A stretch of 64,000 bases of DNA from contig OX419756.1 of the NCBI GenBank assembly GCA_948567375.1, positions 3,415,001 through 3,479,000 of the forward strand, read 5' to 3'. A model generated the notes under the pieces. The model worked only from the letters and a program-made list of their open reading frames with translations. It ran no database searches and was not told the origin of the DNA. Numbering within the stretch: the first letter of the stretch is position 1; each line of letters starts with the position of its first letter. Shown here piece by piece: positions 1 through 10,400 of this stretch. Source of the DNA: Lunularia cruciata (lineage: Eukaryota; Streptophyta; Marchantiopsida; Lunulariales; Lunulariaceae). A program made the translations under genes and the position numbers.

Positions 1-345
1 CTCTGATCCTACTGGCACTCCAAGAACACAAAGTTCATCTGTGGATGTGATACAACCCTCCGGAAGCTCAAGGTGGGGAGTGATACCTAAAGGGGACCAT
101 GCCCTACACTTTGACACTTTGACTCTCAAGACTACTAGATGTAGCTCGAGAGTAAAGTAGTCAAGGGCTTGCCTAATCTGATCTACAAGGCCTACGATGT
201 GTGTATCATCTGCCAAGGAGGGAAATACACAACCTGACATGGCTAAAGTAGTAGATAGGAAAGCTCTAAAATGAACCATGGCAAATAAAGGCCCACCCCA
301 AAGGATCTCTCTAACGTGTACTAATAGATGACTCCCAAACGATGA
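1..345 (-). mobile_element. LINE fragment, reverse-transcriptase region
   Basis: On the minus strand this matches the RT part of the full-length LINE at 48,492-52,237 (about 50,400-50,720). It covers the stretch from motif B to past the ADDTH catalytic motif C, read in reverse around 205-225. It is cut by the window edge on the left and ends near 345, where an AT-rich unrelated sequence begins. Many substitutions relative to the full copy show it is old and non-functional. Confidence 0.8.
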
Positions 346-563
346 CTCTCTCCTGTGAATCACCATGCTAGTAGTAAAGGAAAGTAAAAAAACCATAAAA
401 AGATTAAAAAAAAAAGAGATTTGCCAAAAATCCACCAATCTCCCTAAATTCTCTAAAGATAAATACATATGAGATATTATTAAAAAAGATTCTCAATATC
501 CACCTAGAGGATGACCCACTCCGGATGGATATTTAAGAATACTCTAATATTTAGAGATATAAC
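346..563. other. AT-rich spacer
   Basis: I see no coding or RNA feature here. The stretch has several A-runs and separates a LINE fragment from a short tandem repeat. Confidence 0.5.
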
Positions 564-691
564 CTCGCATCTTCGAAATGTGACTAATCCAAATTAATGT
601 GAACTAAGGTACTATCGTAGGTGAAAACTCGCTTCTTCGATATGTAACTAATCCAAATTAATGTGAACTAAGGTACTATCGGAAGTGAAAA
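564..691 (+). repeat. 64-bp tandem repeat, two copies
   Basis: Two adjacent copies with a 64-bp period (564-627 and 628-691) share the core ACTAATCCAAATTAATGTGA and ACTAAGGTACTATCG, with about five differences. They lie just before the mitochondrial-like segment. No function is evident. Confidence 0.8.
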
Positions 692-1076
692 CAATAATCA
701 TGGTTATTTAAATACGGACTGATCGGGAACAAGTCGGCGACCGTCGGGCCCCACGAGTCGCGACGTCGTGTGGTGGCGCGCCAAAAGGTTCCGAAGGATA
801 CTCCTTTGGCTTTTCGACCCTCTCCCTGTAGTCGAGTACTACGCACCTCTCCTCTCGCCCTATGGACCCTTTTCCGTGAAGGCAAAGAGTTTGCCGAAAT
901 GGCTTATTCCCGCGCACGAGTGCTAAAGGGAGATGTGCTAAGCACTTTGTGTGTCTGAAGGACGCTTAACTTATCTGGTCGAGCTACTACGTGCCTATCG
1001 GGTCTCGCATCCCTCGGACCTGCCCGGGGGACGCGTCTATCTCGAACGAATAGAGGATTTGTTTTTACGTCTCGGA

Positions 1077-1115
1077 GAGCCGTATGCGGGGAGATTTTGC
1101 ACGTACGTACGGTTC
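1077..1115 (+). other. Group II intron domain V
   Basis: The sequence starts GAGCCGTATGCGG and ends ACGGTTC, the conserved outer stem of group II intron domain V, followed by a domain VI-like tail. It is about 4-5 nt longer than the usual 34-35 nt because GTAC is duplicated just before the 3' strand. That duplication should disturb the catalytic hairpin, so the intron is probably dead. The host gene may be nad4L, which lies about 400 bp downstream. Confidence 0.75.
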
Positions 1116-1194
1116 GGAGGGAGGCCACCCAAGCATAAAAGATATACTTTTCCCTTACGCACCCTTTCCCTCTGGTCTTCGCAGTAGTGCTTCC

Positions 1195-1218
1195 CCGAAA
1201 GTGCGGAAGCACTTTCGG
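1195..1218 (+). repeat. Perfect 10-bp hairpin
   Basis: CCGAAAGTGC and GCACTTTCGG form a perfect inverted repeat around a GGAA loop. Such small palindromes are common in plant mitochondrial DNA, which fits the surrounding block. A role as terminator or mobile palindrome cannot be decided from one copy. Confidence 0.7.
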
Positions 1219-1229
1219 ACCCATAGGGA

Positions 1230-1280
1230 GGCTTGATGGGGTTTTCCCATCCTTCATTTTTCCTACACGGTCGCCTTTTT
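1230..1280 (+). mobile_element. 5'-truncated LINE 3'-end scrap
   Basis: About 50 bp match the last bases of the full LINE, including the hairpin GATGGGGTTTTCCCATC and the terminal ACGGTCGCC box. It lies inside mitochondrial-type block C. I could not find a clear target-site duplication here, unlike the other scraps in the window. Confidence 0.7.
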
Positions 1281-1497
1281 CCCTTTCAAACAGGAGACTT
1301 CTTTACGAAAGAAGCGCCGAAGGCCAGATATGTTTTGACAATTTCCGTGCACGAAATCTAGTAGGAGAGGGTCGAGTGCCCGAAGGGCTGTAGAGTTCGG
1401 GTCGCGTGTCCTTTGGCCCGGAAACTTCAAAGGTTATATTCGTAGTGTTCGACAAAAGGGAAAAAATCTCTGCTATTGGACGGGTGGCCAACCCCCT

Positions 1498-1597
1498 ACA
1501 AATTGAATTAATGTTTGGTCAATTTGAACTTTTTGGTATTTTCTACCAATTGAGTTTAAGTTACTTGCTGTCAATGTGAACCTTTTGGTATTTTCTG
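1498..1597 (+). repeat. Imperfect tandem duplication inside nad4L
   Basis: Two adjacent copies (about 1,498-1,544 and 1,545-1,597) both run from CAATTGA to TTTTGGTATTTTCT. They encode the nad4L segment around the LAVN..LLVFS motif. The first copy lacks part of the middle. The duplication breaks the gene upstream of the better preserved exon. Confidence 0.7.
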
Positions 1598-1790
1598 TTT
1601 ATTTGGATGATGCGAGGTCAATTATTTGCTTTATTGTTTTAACTGTGGCTGCTGCGGAATCCGCTATGGGTTGGCCATTCTGGCTATTACTTTTTGAATT
1701 CGCGGTACTATTGAAAGAAGAAGAGAGACTACTATTCGCGGTACTATCGCAGTGGAGTTTAGGGCGACCGTTCGTGTCGCTTACAGTCAT
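1545..1790 (+). pseudogene. nad4L: nad4L remnant (NADH dehydrogenase subunit 4L)
   Basis: In frame from about 1,555 the translation reads LLAVNVNLLVFSVYLDD, then VLTVAAAESAMG. These are hallmark stretches of mitochondrial NAD4L, a small membrane subunit of complex I. After AAAESAMG a 1-nt deletion shifts the frame; in the next frame the rest of the subunit (LAIL.ITF, stop, IRGTIAVEF) continues. An Arg codon there has become TGA. A 36-bp disruption follows: the 14-mer ATTCGCGGTACTAT occurs at 1,698-1,711 and 1,734-1,747 around 22 extra bases. The N-terminal half is missing or tandemly scrambled. Group II intron sequence lies upstream, as in several non-seed plant nad4L genes. This is a non-functional nuclear copy of a mitochondrial gene. 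Confidence 0.85.
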
Positions 1791-1949
1791 TGTTTGGCCA
1801 TACGGAGACGAATTGTTATTTTGTGCTCACCATGTAGCAAACGACGCATAGAGCTTACCTAAACTGGAGGCAACACCGGTGAAGTCCACTCCAGTCATCT
1901 GGACGTAGGTGGACGGCAGAGAGCTCGTAGTACTCGCTTATCCGAAAGG

Positions 1950-3800
1950 TAAAAAATTATAAAAAATTGTATGAGAAATATTAATATAAAAAGAGGAAAA
2001 CACAAGAAAAAATAAAACACTCTTTATAATCAAATCACCAAAATTCAAATTTATTGAAATATTAAAATGATTGTAAAATAAAAATTTATTTTTTAAAATA
2101 GAAAATTAAAAAATATTATATTATTAAAAATATTCTCAAACATAAAAAGATGACTATTTAGATAATACCTTTGCTTTAGAGAATGTGCAGAAGAAATTAT
2201 TATAAACTTAAAGAGAAAACTGAAAATTCAATTTTAAATATCATGAATTAAAAAGAAAAAAGAAAAATCTAATCAGAGTAAAACCACTTGGAGAGAGTTT
2301 ATGGAACAAACTACAGGAATAAAGACATAACGAGTGGAAGGGAGAATAATAAAAATTTATAACTTTAGATGTAGAAAAGGACAGGTTACTCTAAGAATAT
2401 ATAAAATAACAGAGAAAAAAATGCATACAAGAACTAACCAAAAAAACTATTTTGATTAGTTTGAATGTAATAAAATATATGTTTACCTTGGAAATAAAAT
2501 AATTACAATATATGAAAGACAACTATTTGATACATTCAGATATTAGGTAAATATTGCATCTATTCTAGAAATAGACAAAAATAAAAATATAACAAAATAA
2601 GTAGAAGGAAGTTAAGCAAAATCTGCAGTGTAAACTTTGCTATTAGTAGATCAAGAAATGAAAGCTATTTCTTAAGTATATTATTAATTACAAGTACTTA
2701 TGAGAAAATACATTTTGGGTCAATTATTAGATCTATATTATTGAGAGTCTATTAAGCTAAAACATTATAGTAGTTATATCTTATTGTTAATTTCTTGCAT
2801 TAGATATTGCAATTGGATACACTAATGCTTTTTTTTTACAACTACCATAAGTCTACTTGAAGGTGAACTTCATCTCTAACTTTCATTTTGTGGACTGAAG
2901 ACCTTCCTCTACCATATACAAGGTGCTTCTACTTTGTAAATGAAAGACCTTCCTTGCACTTTCTACTAAGATAAAGGCAATTTGCCCAATTTAAGGTGAT
3001 TTTGAGGCATTGGATTTCTATTAATACCTTAATCAATTCACTATAATGGATGATTCTACTTTGTAGATAGAAGACCTTCATCCACTTTTCTACTAAGACA
3101 AAGGAAATTTGCACACTCAAGGTGATTTTGACTCATTGGAAATTAATACATCAATCAATTAAATCCTTTCTTATTTGAATTATTAATGTTTTATGAGGCA
3201 TTGGATTTCAATTGATTCTTTAATCAGTTCATGCTTTATTTATGGCAGGTTTTAATTTTTTTCCTTAACCCAATCTTATGATGGTAAATTTGACCATAGT
3301 TATATAGTAACTTCAATTAATGCCTTAAGTATGGTGTGTTTCAATTAATCAATTCTTGCTTTCATATTGCAAGTTTTAATTGTTTTTTTCTTGATCCAAT
3401 CTTATGATGGTAACTTTGACTATAATTATAGTAATTGAACATGACATTTTAGATATGTTCATGGTAGATTTTTTGTATCTTAGTAGAAAATTGGACAAAT
3501 TTCCTTTAGTAGAGAAGTGTACGAAGGTCGTCCATTTACAAAACAGAAACAAGAAGTTAGACCATTGAGAGTAATAACATTATTGAGAACATATTCATCT
3601 CAAGGTTGCATGCCAGAATCAGATCCATTAGCAGCTAGGCACTAACCTATCTGAAGGGCATTGGAAGGGGTACAACAATACTGCCTAAAATTTGTCTCAA
3701 ATTTTAAACTGGGTATTTTTTTCTTATGAAAGAAATATCAAGCTTGCAATTTCCGAGCTCTGAATATAGAATTAGGTATTCTCCTCTTAAGCAAGAAACA
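1950..3800 (+). repeat. Dispersed AT-rich repeat R, copy 1
   Basis: The stretch is similar along its length to 31,530-32,392, 45,269-46,289, 54,530-57,338 and 61,790-63,655. Shared landmarks are a motif around CTTTATAATCAAATCACC, paired boxes containing GTAGATGGAAGACCTTC, and CCAATCTTATGATGGTAA. It starts abruptly at the end of mitochondrial block C, so its 5' part is missing. Only short ORFs are present. It is a multi-copy element of unknown class, possibly the non-coding part of an LTR element. Confidence 0.75.
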
Positions 3801-4534
3801 TCTAACTCACGATTCTTGAGCTCTGTAGAGGCTGTCCACATACTTTTGTTACTTAATGAAGTTTCTAACATTCACTAGATTTCCATGTCTCAACAATGTC
3901 TACATTATTATGGACATTAGAACACTCCAATATCCACATTGTTGGAATGCCAGAATACGAAGATTGCAAGATCACCAAATGAAAAGCAAGTACCAAGTAG
4001 CTTTTTCATTTTCAAGTCAATAATAAGGAAGTTATCCACATGAACTGGATCCAACACACTCAAAAAGTCATACTATTTGCTAAGAGCTAAAGTAAGAAGA
4101 ATTAGATTCTCTTGAAATTTTACATCTTAAGTAGCTTCCATAGCCAGTCCCAAAAGATAAATCCTAAAGGAAAAAGAAAGCACCCACTCAAGAGTATAGG
4201 AGAGAAATAGAGCATAGTGCCCAATGAAATCCAAGGGAGGCTACAAAGCAACAAGTACAATATTATTGGACAAGATAAGGTCCTCTACAAGAATATATGG
4301 TAAGTGAGAGAGAAAGCCTTGGACATGATGTGTACTTCTCCCACACTTTCTCATCTATGAAGACCCCAATTCTTGTATTTCACAAGAACTTGACATGATC
4401 AATCAACAACAAACTATACCAGTGTTGCGGTGAAAATCTGGAAAAGTTGACCATTTGTCCACCATTCCTCCATCCTTTACAAGAGCAGGGATTGCCGCCC
4501 AAAACACCATCAAAGTTGTGAGTCTTATCTATCA
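3801..4534. other. Spacer without recognised genes
   Basis: No convincing ORF, repeat or RNA was recognised here. The sequence lies between repeat R and a truncated LINE copy. It may include a degraded upstream part of that LINE, but I cannot align it by eye. Confidence 0.4.
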
Positions 4535-5032
4535 CACTTGTAATTACATGCCACCTATCTATCATATAGGCGGCAAGCAAAGCGGGAGCAGGCAAGGTCT
4601 CCAAGTATAGGAGGATGCAACAAGGTCACATCTTTGTTCCTCTAGTCCTAAAGTTATTTTGGGTGATGGATGTGGCATTTGATACCTTTGTCAAGGAGTG
4701 CAAGGGGGCATATCATTCAAGACATTAGGAGGTATCACTATCACTCTCATGTGTCACCACATATTTTAGGCAGTGTGTGTACATTGCTCTACAAAGAGAA
4801 TTGGTTGGTGCAATCCATAGGAGAGTAAAAAGACAAGGTGATGCTTCTTCAGATGTTCCAACTGTTCGTAGACCATATGACTTGCACAACTTAGATATCT
4901 TAGGTGCTGTAAGGCAGGTTCCTCCTATGGATACTAATGGGGCTTAGCCCTATTTTACTTCCTTTGTCTTTTCTTTGGATGGCTTGATGTGATCTTCCCA
5001 TCTTTCTTGCTTTCACTCGGGTCCATTTTTCT
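4535..5032 (+). mobile_element. 5'-truncated LINE copy
   Basis: The stretch matches the 3' end of the full LINE from about 51,745 to 52,225: the end of the endonuclease-bearing ORF, the GGGGCTTAGCCC hairpin near 4,950, and a decayed 3' tail near 4,980-5,030. The reading frame is broken. The second 3'-UTR hairpin has lost pairing, so the copy is old. Confidence 0.8.
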
Positions 5033-5460
5033 CACATCTATCACATGTATAATTTAGACTAGGCTTCTAGAATAGACTGTGTACACACCTACATAGCAAT
5101 AGCAATAGTGTCCAGCTGGCTGCCCACACTTTCCCTTATCATCAAATATTCCTATTCAACATAGTTAGAGCTTCAACAACATCATATTCTCTTCTTGCAA
5201 CAAGATGTTAGTCCTTGTTATTTGTCTTCCAAAGTGGCCTATCAAAGATTCCTTTCCAACATAGTTAGAGGTACGGTAAGGGAACACCATATTTTCTTCT
5301 TGCAACTAAATCTCTAGTCCTTGACATTTGTCTTCCAAAGTGGCCTTGTATTGATGGGTCAATACCTACCTATGATGGATGATGTCAATCATGAAAAACA
5401 CAAACTATCTATGCTTGGAAAAAGGAAATTTATGAAACAATCATGAAATTTATGGATTAT
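5033..5460. repeat. Dispersed repeat U, copy 1
   Basis: The sequence from ACATCTATCACATGTATAAT onward is closely similar to 63,656-64,000 at the other end of the window, including CAATAGCAATAGTGTCCAGC. No coding potential is evident. Class unknown. Confidence 0.65.
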
Positions 5461-5474
5461 CATCTAAATTTTGT

Positions 5475-7388
5475 CAAAAGCTCCAAAAAGGCGACCACAT
5501 AGAACACAAGAAGGATGGGAAGACCCCATCAAGCCACAAAAGGGAGAGAAAAAAGAGGTAGAATGGGGCTTGTCCCTAATAGTATCAATATGAGAAATCT
5601 GCCCTACCACACCTAAGACATTCAAACGATGCAAGTCATAAGGTCTACAAACAATTGGAGCATCCAAAGAAACATCACCTAGAGTGATTGCTTTCCTATG
5701 GATTGCACTAGTCAATGTTCTCTATAGAGCAATGGACACATGCTGTCTAAAGTATGCTACAAAGTATGAGAGTGAGAGTGGTATTCCTTGGCATCTAATA
5801 TGATAAGACTCATGCACTCCTTGACAAATGTGTCGAATGCCATGTCCATTGCTCCAATATAGATTCAAGGCTAGAGGAACAAGAGGTGACTTTGTTGTAT
5901 ACCTCTATACTTGGAGGCTCTGCATGATGCTACTTTGCTCACCGCCCATCTAAGAGGATGAGTAATTACTCCCTCCAAAATTGCATCAGCGTAGGGACTA
6001 TAACCACAACATCTGCCCCTATCACCTGATCATCTTGGACCAAGTATAATTCTACTTTGACATATGTTGTTTGCAAAGAATATGAATACTCCCTTCAAGC
6101 AAGGTATCCACTCTCTTGTGCCATAACAAACACTATATTGCATCATGGGTAGCTATCCTCTATCTTCCATAAGGAGACCATGCCATATGGATTGTTTCTA
6201 GATCTAGTGTAGAACCACACTCACAAGTGAGTAACAAAGATGCATACAAGTGGACCAAACTTAGGTGGTGTAACAATATGGAGTTTATAGAAAAGTTAGT
6301 TGATACTAAGGAAGTAGCAAATAGGCCAAATTAGCCAAGAGTATGAGAATATTCTAGAAGCATCTCAAAAGCTATTTGGTACCTTCCAAGTATTGGATAA
6401 TGTGCATGCCAAGTGGTGACTTCTAGGAGGAAGCTTTTTGGCTAGCTTAGCTTGCACACCAAGGAGGTAGCTTCTAGAGGAAGCTTCTTGGGAAGCTTCT
6501 AACTAGCTTAGCTTGCATGCCAAGTAGCTGGCTTCTAGAAGGAAGCTTCTTGAGAAGCTTTCTGATTAGCTTAGCTTGCATTCCAAGAAGGCGGCTTTTA
6601 GGAAACTTCTTGAGAAGATTCTCTAGAGCCTTGTATACTCCTTTTAAATACCAAAGCCCAAGCAAATGCTAGGCATTTGGAGTTTCTTGCATTCAAGTGT
6701 CCCAATGTGATTTCTCACTTTGGTGTTCCATTCTCCTATTTCTCTCCTCCGTCTTCTACATGTGGAACCTCATCAATGTGGAGAAAGTGCCTGGTGTGAA
6801 TTAGAATGCCCTAATGCATAGTCAAGCTCCGATCCAAAAGCTTGCACTCTTGCCGGAGAAAGAGCAAAGACGTGCTCTAGTGGCCCAAGGAATGGATGAG
6901 TCAACTAAGAGAGAATGTATCATATGATGACACTATTGCTCCATCAAGGAAGATTGCAAACCTCTAGTCCAATCTGATGGAAGTGAATCAAAGGATGGAA
7001 GGTCCTCCAATGCTTGCGGAGATACACCATCTTGATACACCATCTCTTGTTTGCCGTAATAACACTTGGAGTAAAAGGATCCCTCCTCCATCTTGATCAC
7101 ATAGTCCCCAAACCAAGCCTATCAACAACCACAAAATGGGAGGAAAGCAGGGGTGTTGAGAAAGCCCAACTACCCAAAAATGCTATAGGTGCCATCTCTT
7201 CCATAGATAATAGGCCTACTCCTCTGCACAACATTGGTAGGGATGTCTATCTACATGCCAAATCTCTCGTCACACACTCAAATATCCATGGTCCAATGAT
7301 ATCACCATATACTTCCATAATCCTTCTATCAAAAGTTCTTAGACATGATAGGAAAGTCAAGGAAAGGAGAACCGTGTAGAGAAAGTAA
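5475..7388 (-). mobile_element. Minus-strand LINE copy split by a solo LTR
   Basis: Reverse-complement matches to the full LINE run from its 3' tail (5,475) up to the region just after the RT domain (7,388), corresponding to about 52,225 back to 50,860. Recognisable pieces are the 3'-UTR hairpin, the C-terminal endonuclease region at 5,600-6,060, and a segment similar to SCLRTFDRRIMEVYGDI near 7,280-7,340. The match stops at 6,268 and resumes at 6,761, exactly around an inserted LTR. The ORF has many stops. The 5' part is missing and the copy ends against a chromovirus LTR. Confidence 0.85.
6269..6760 (+). mobile_element. Solo LTR of gypsy family G1
   Basis: The sequence starts TGTAACAATATGG and ends TCTTCTACA, matching the LTRs of the element at 15,607-18,615. 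Internal near-repeats contain AAGCTTCTTG and GCTTAGCTTGCATGCCAAG. It interrupts a LINE copy, and the flanks are GGTGG (6,264-6,268) and TGTGG (6,761-6,765), a 5-bp target duplication with one mismatch. No internal region remains, as expected after LTR-LTR recombination. Confidence 0.85.
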
Positions 7389-7872
7389 TGTAAAAGACCA
7401 AGGAGAGAAAAAAAGAACGGAAGATTGGAGAGAAAGATCACATTGGGATTCTTGAATGAGGGAAATTCCAAATGTGTAACATGAGCTTAGGCTTTGGTAT
7501 TTATAGGAAAATAAACAAGGCTCTTGAAAAGCTTCTCAAGAAGTTTCCTAAAAGCCGTCTGCTTCAAGTGCAAGCCAAGGTAACTGGGAAGCTTCCCAAG
7601 AAGCTTCCTTCTATAAGCCACTTACTCGGCATGCAAGCTAAGCTAGCCAAGAATCTTCCTAAGAAGTTTCCTTCAAGAAGCCATCTACTTGGCATGCAAG
7701 CTAAGCTAGCCAAAAATATTCCCTAGAAGCTTTATCCTTGGCATGCACATTATCCAACACTTGGAAGGTGCCAAGTAGCTTCCAAATGATTCTAGAATAT
7801 ACTTAGCTAATTTGGTCTATTTGCTACTTTGTTAGTCTAGACTAACTCATTTTTAAGCTCCATATTATTACA
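7389..7872 (-). mobile_element. 3' LTR of a minus-strand G1 chromovirus
   Basis: On the minus strand this reads TGTAATAATATGG to CTTTTACA, the G1 LTR, with a run of repeated motifs around GGCATGCAAGCTAAGCTAGCC. The chromovirus C-terminus at 7,880-8,300 lies directly upstream on the same strand with a purine-rich stretch between, so this is its 3' LTR. The outer flanks do not form a target duplication, and the left side abuts a LINE copy. The element was therefore rearranged after insertion or lost its flank. Confidence 0.75.
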
Positions 7873-7879
7873 TATTCTC

Positions 7880-8300
7880 CCACTGCTAATTGGTGATGTT
7901 CTTGTCACCATGGAAGCTTCAAACTCTTGGATAGTTGTTTGTGCATTTTGGAGATGAGAAAGAGGTTCCCTAGTAGCATCATGAAGAAGATACTTTTTCC
8001 AAAGGACCTTATACTCTATATGTTATTGGCAGCTGTGCTGAACATGGTGACATGCAAGGATATGATTAACTTCATACTCCTCATGATCATTGATAAGGAC
8101 ATGAGGAGGAGGAGGTTGGACACTAGAAGAAAACGAAGATGGATTAGGAACAAAGGGTTTCAACTTAGGAATGTGAAAGAAAATGTAGATGCACACATGA
8201 AAAGGCAAGATAAGTCAAAAAGCAATAGGAGAAATGTTTTGGGTGACCTCAGATGGTCCTATCCAATTAGGAACAAGTTTATAGATTTGCGTATCAAGTA
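7880..8300 (-). pseudogene. Chromovirus integrase C-terminus and chromodomain
   Basis: Translated on the minus strand, the integrase tail motif KLVPNWIGP is followed by SPIAF and an FHIPKLKPF stretch. A chromodomain then begins near EEYEVNHILA and includes EYKVLWKKY and EPLSHLQNA. In plant chromoviruses this module ends the pol polyprotein and guides integration to chromatin. Stops interrupt the frame near the LPF segment and after HSCQ. It is followed immediately by an LTR (7,389-7,872), the normal order at an element's 3' end. The rest of pol is absent; LTR family L3 begins next to it. Confidence 0.8.
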
Positions 8301-8314
8301 GAAGGGGTAGGTTA

Positions 8315-9060
8315 CTAGATATAATATCAATAGCTAGACATATGATCTAGATGTGAAATTTGGTTTGGTAATATCTTGAACGATGTTACACATGATGGAA
8401 AAAATAGATCAAATAGAGGTATCACCAAAAGAGTACTTCTACTAATAGGGTAGAAATCAAAATAGACTTGAAAACCTTAAAACCAATAGCTAAACATATG
8501 ATCTAGAGGTGAGAATTGGTTTGGTAACATCTAAAAGGATGTTACAAATGATGGACTAAATAGATCAGAAAGAGATATCACCAAAAGGGGACTTTTAATA
8601 ATAGAGTAGAAATCTAAATATGCTTGAAAACTTTGAAAGCAATTTCAGAGACTTAAACAGATGAATTAGACCTCAAAAATGTACAATTTCTCCCTTGAGA
8701 CAAAAAATGAGGCTTTCACTCCCTCCTTGTTTGTCTCATCAAGAGATTTCCAACGGTACCTCACCCATGCAATTCTGAGATTCCTACAAGAAGATTCCCT
8801 AAAGATTCCCTTTGGTCAACATTGGTTTGACCAGCCAAATAGGATCAGGTCCGACATGTCACCCATGCATGCATCCAATCTGAGGGTGAAGATCAATGAC
8901 ATGTCACCAATCCATGTATCTAATCCAAGGGTTTTACTTCCGTTGGGTGTCTTTGCTTTGCTATATAATAAAGCCAAGGTGCTCATTTGGGGCCTTGGAG
9001 TTTGAGTGTGAAACTTGTGTTTTTTCTTTTGTGTTTCTCTACTATCCTCTGAAAATTACA
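8315..9060 (+). mobile_element. 5' LTR of family L3
   Basis: The stretch is similar to the well-delimited solo LTR at 43,858-44,604 (opposite strand) and to 53,917-54,365 and 60,652-61,240. It ends AAAATTACA at 9,060. Next to it, TCATATTAGAGC resembles the plant initiator-Met primer-binding site TGGTATCAGAGC with a few changes. Two internal near-repeats of about 180 bp begin with AATAGCTA. The start has lost its canonical TG. Confidence 0.75.
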
Positions 9061-9159
9061 ATCATATTAGAGCAAGTGTTTCAATCCAAGAGAGTGGATC
9101 ATCTCTCTTAGAAGAACATGTGCTATTGCGATTGAGTAATTTTGGCAAGAAAACTCAGA

Positions 9160-9625
9160 TAAAATTGATAGGATAGGAGTGTTTCAAAGAGAGGATGAGA
9201 TGAGGCTCTTGGAGGACAATTTCTTGCATCCCATTTTCTATTTTTGAATCCGTTTCATATGAAGGTCATGTACATTCAGCGAGAGCAAGTGAGAGTATAC
9301 CTCATTTACTATTTTGGAGTAGAGTTCATGGACATAGTGATGAATTCACCAAACCCGGTGATTCTACCTATAGTAATTTATGATAAAGAGTGGGATTTGA
9401 CAATCTACATTCTTTTTGTTTGATTTGAATGTCCCAAATCCTCTCCCTTTCGACACTCAAGTAGAAATTTTTTACGTAGTTAGACCAAATGTGATATTTA
9501 GAGATTTCATGGTAAGGAATTTTGGTGAGGAATATTATCAACATGTGATAGCTTCTAAGGTCCCAATGGTAGTCCCAATAGTTCATGCGCCCTCTCAAGT
9601 GATCATATTAACTCTCTATTGAAGT
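9160..9625 (+). pseudogene. LTR-element leader/gag N-terminal remnant
   Basis: Short frames between the primer site and gag read NSPNPVILPIVIYDKEWDL and, in another frame, a stretch from LPFDTQVEIFYVVRPNVIF. A similar passage (LFEEPLVLPVVTYGKWW) occurs at the same relative place in the G1 element near 16,200. It is probably the N-terminal part of gag or a leader peptide of this retrotransposon. No known domain is recognised and the frames are broken. Confidence 0.45.
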
Positions 9626-9639
9626 AGACAGCAGTGATT

Positions 9640-10400
9640 GAGTGTTTTAGGAACCATGGATCTGTAGTTGCAAGAGTTGATGCAAGGAATGCAAGGGATA
9701 TTGAATGAGTTTTGAGAGTTTAAGATGACCGCGGAGGCATTACAAAGTCAAGTGTGGACCTTCAAGAATGATCAGGCAATGCAAGAAGGAGAACCATCTC
9801 AAAACCTAGTACCTATGATTGAAGTACTTGGAGAGGCACCCATGCCTACGAACCCGATCAACAATGAAGCCACATTGCTATTACGGATGAAGAAGACCTG
9901 CAACATCAAGCCTTACAAGGGGTAGCGTACAATGGGAGTAGTGGAGAATTGGATCTTGAGAATGAATCAACGTTTCTGATTGTTCTCAACAAAGATCACC
10001 AAACATGCCACAAGGGTGTTTGCATGTAGGTACTTGACTGATGAAGCCCTCACATGATACAATTCTTAGGAACAATTAATGTCTACAAAGAGAAGAGAGG
10101 TCATGTGGATAGCAATGCAAGAAAGATTGCTAAAGAATTTCCAGTCGGTGGATTTTGTGCAGATAGCCCAAATTTGACTATGGAGATTGAAACAAAAGAA
10201 TAACATATAAGAGTATGTGGAGGCATTTCTAGATCTACAAGTCTTAATAATCAACATGAGTCGAACAGAGGCTCTAGACAATTTCAAATGAGGGTTGAAG
10301 GAGCAGATTCACCAAGAAGTCATGGTACAAAATCCTTGCACGGTCTTTGAATCCATTGCTTGTGCATAGAGAATAGCAAGGGCACTTGGTGGAGGTGAAG
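9640..10400 (+). pseudogene. Retrotransposon gag (capsid-like) remnant
   Basis: Across two frames and several stops the translation has a plant retrotransposon gag pattern: YLTDEALT, then WIAMQERLLKNFQ, VEAFLDLQVLIINMS, LDNFK.GLKEQIHQEV and CTVFESIACA. This is the capsid-like domain of Ty3/gypsy gag, which packages element RNA. In-frame stops fall near 9,925, 10,060 and 10,290, so it is not translatable. It lies downstream of an LTR and primer site, as expected. No zinc knuckle is seen after it. Confidence 0.7.

Larger units (their letters stand above)
700..1945 (+). other. Mitochondrial-type DNA segment (block C, NUMT candidate)
   Basis: Base composition changes abruptly here to a GC-richer sequence. 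The segment holds a group II intron domain V (1,077-1,115), a perfect 10-bp hairpin (1,195-1,218), a LINE 3' scrap (1,230-1,280) and a broken nad4L exon (1,545-1,790). nad4L is a plant mitochondrial gene, so this is most simply mitochondrial DNA transferred to the nucleus. It ends at repeat R near 1,950. Confidence 0.7.

Noticed and set aside
676-1491. Several 60-117-codon ORFs in both strands of block C
   Set aside because: The region is group II intron-type non-coding DNA with higher GC content, where chance ORFs are common. None has a known domain.
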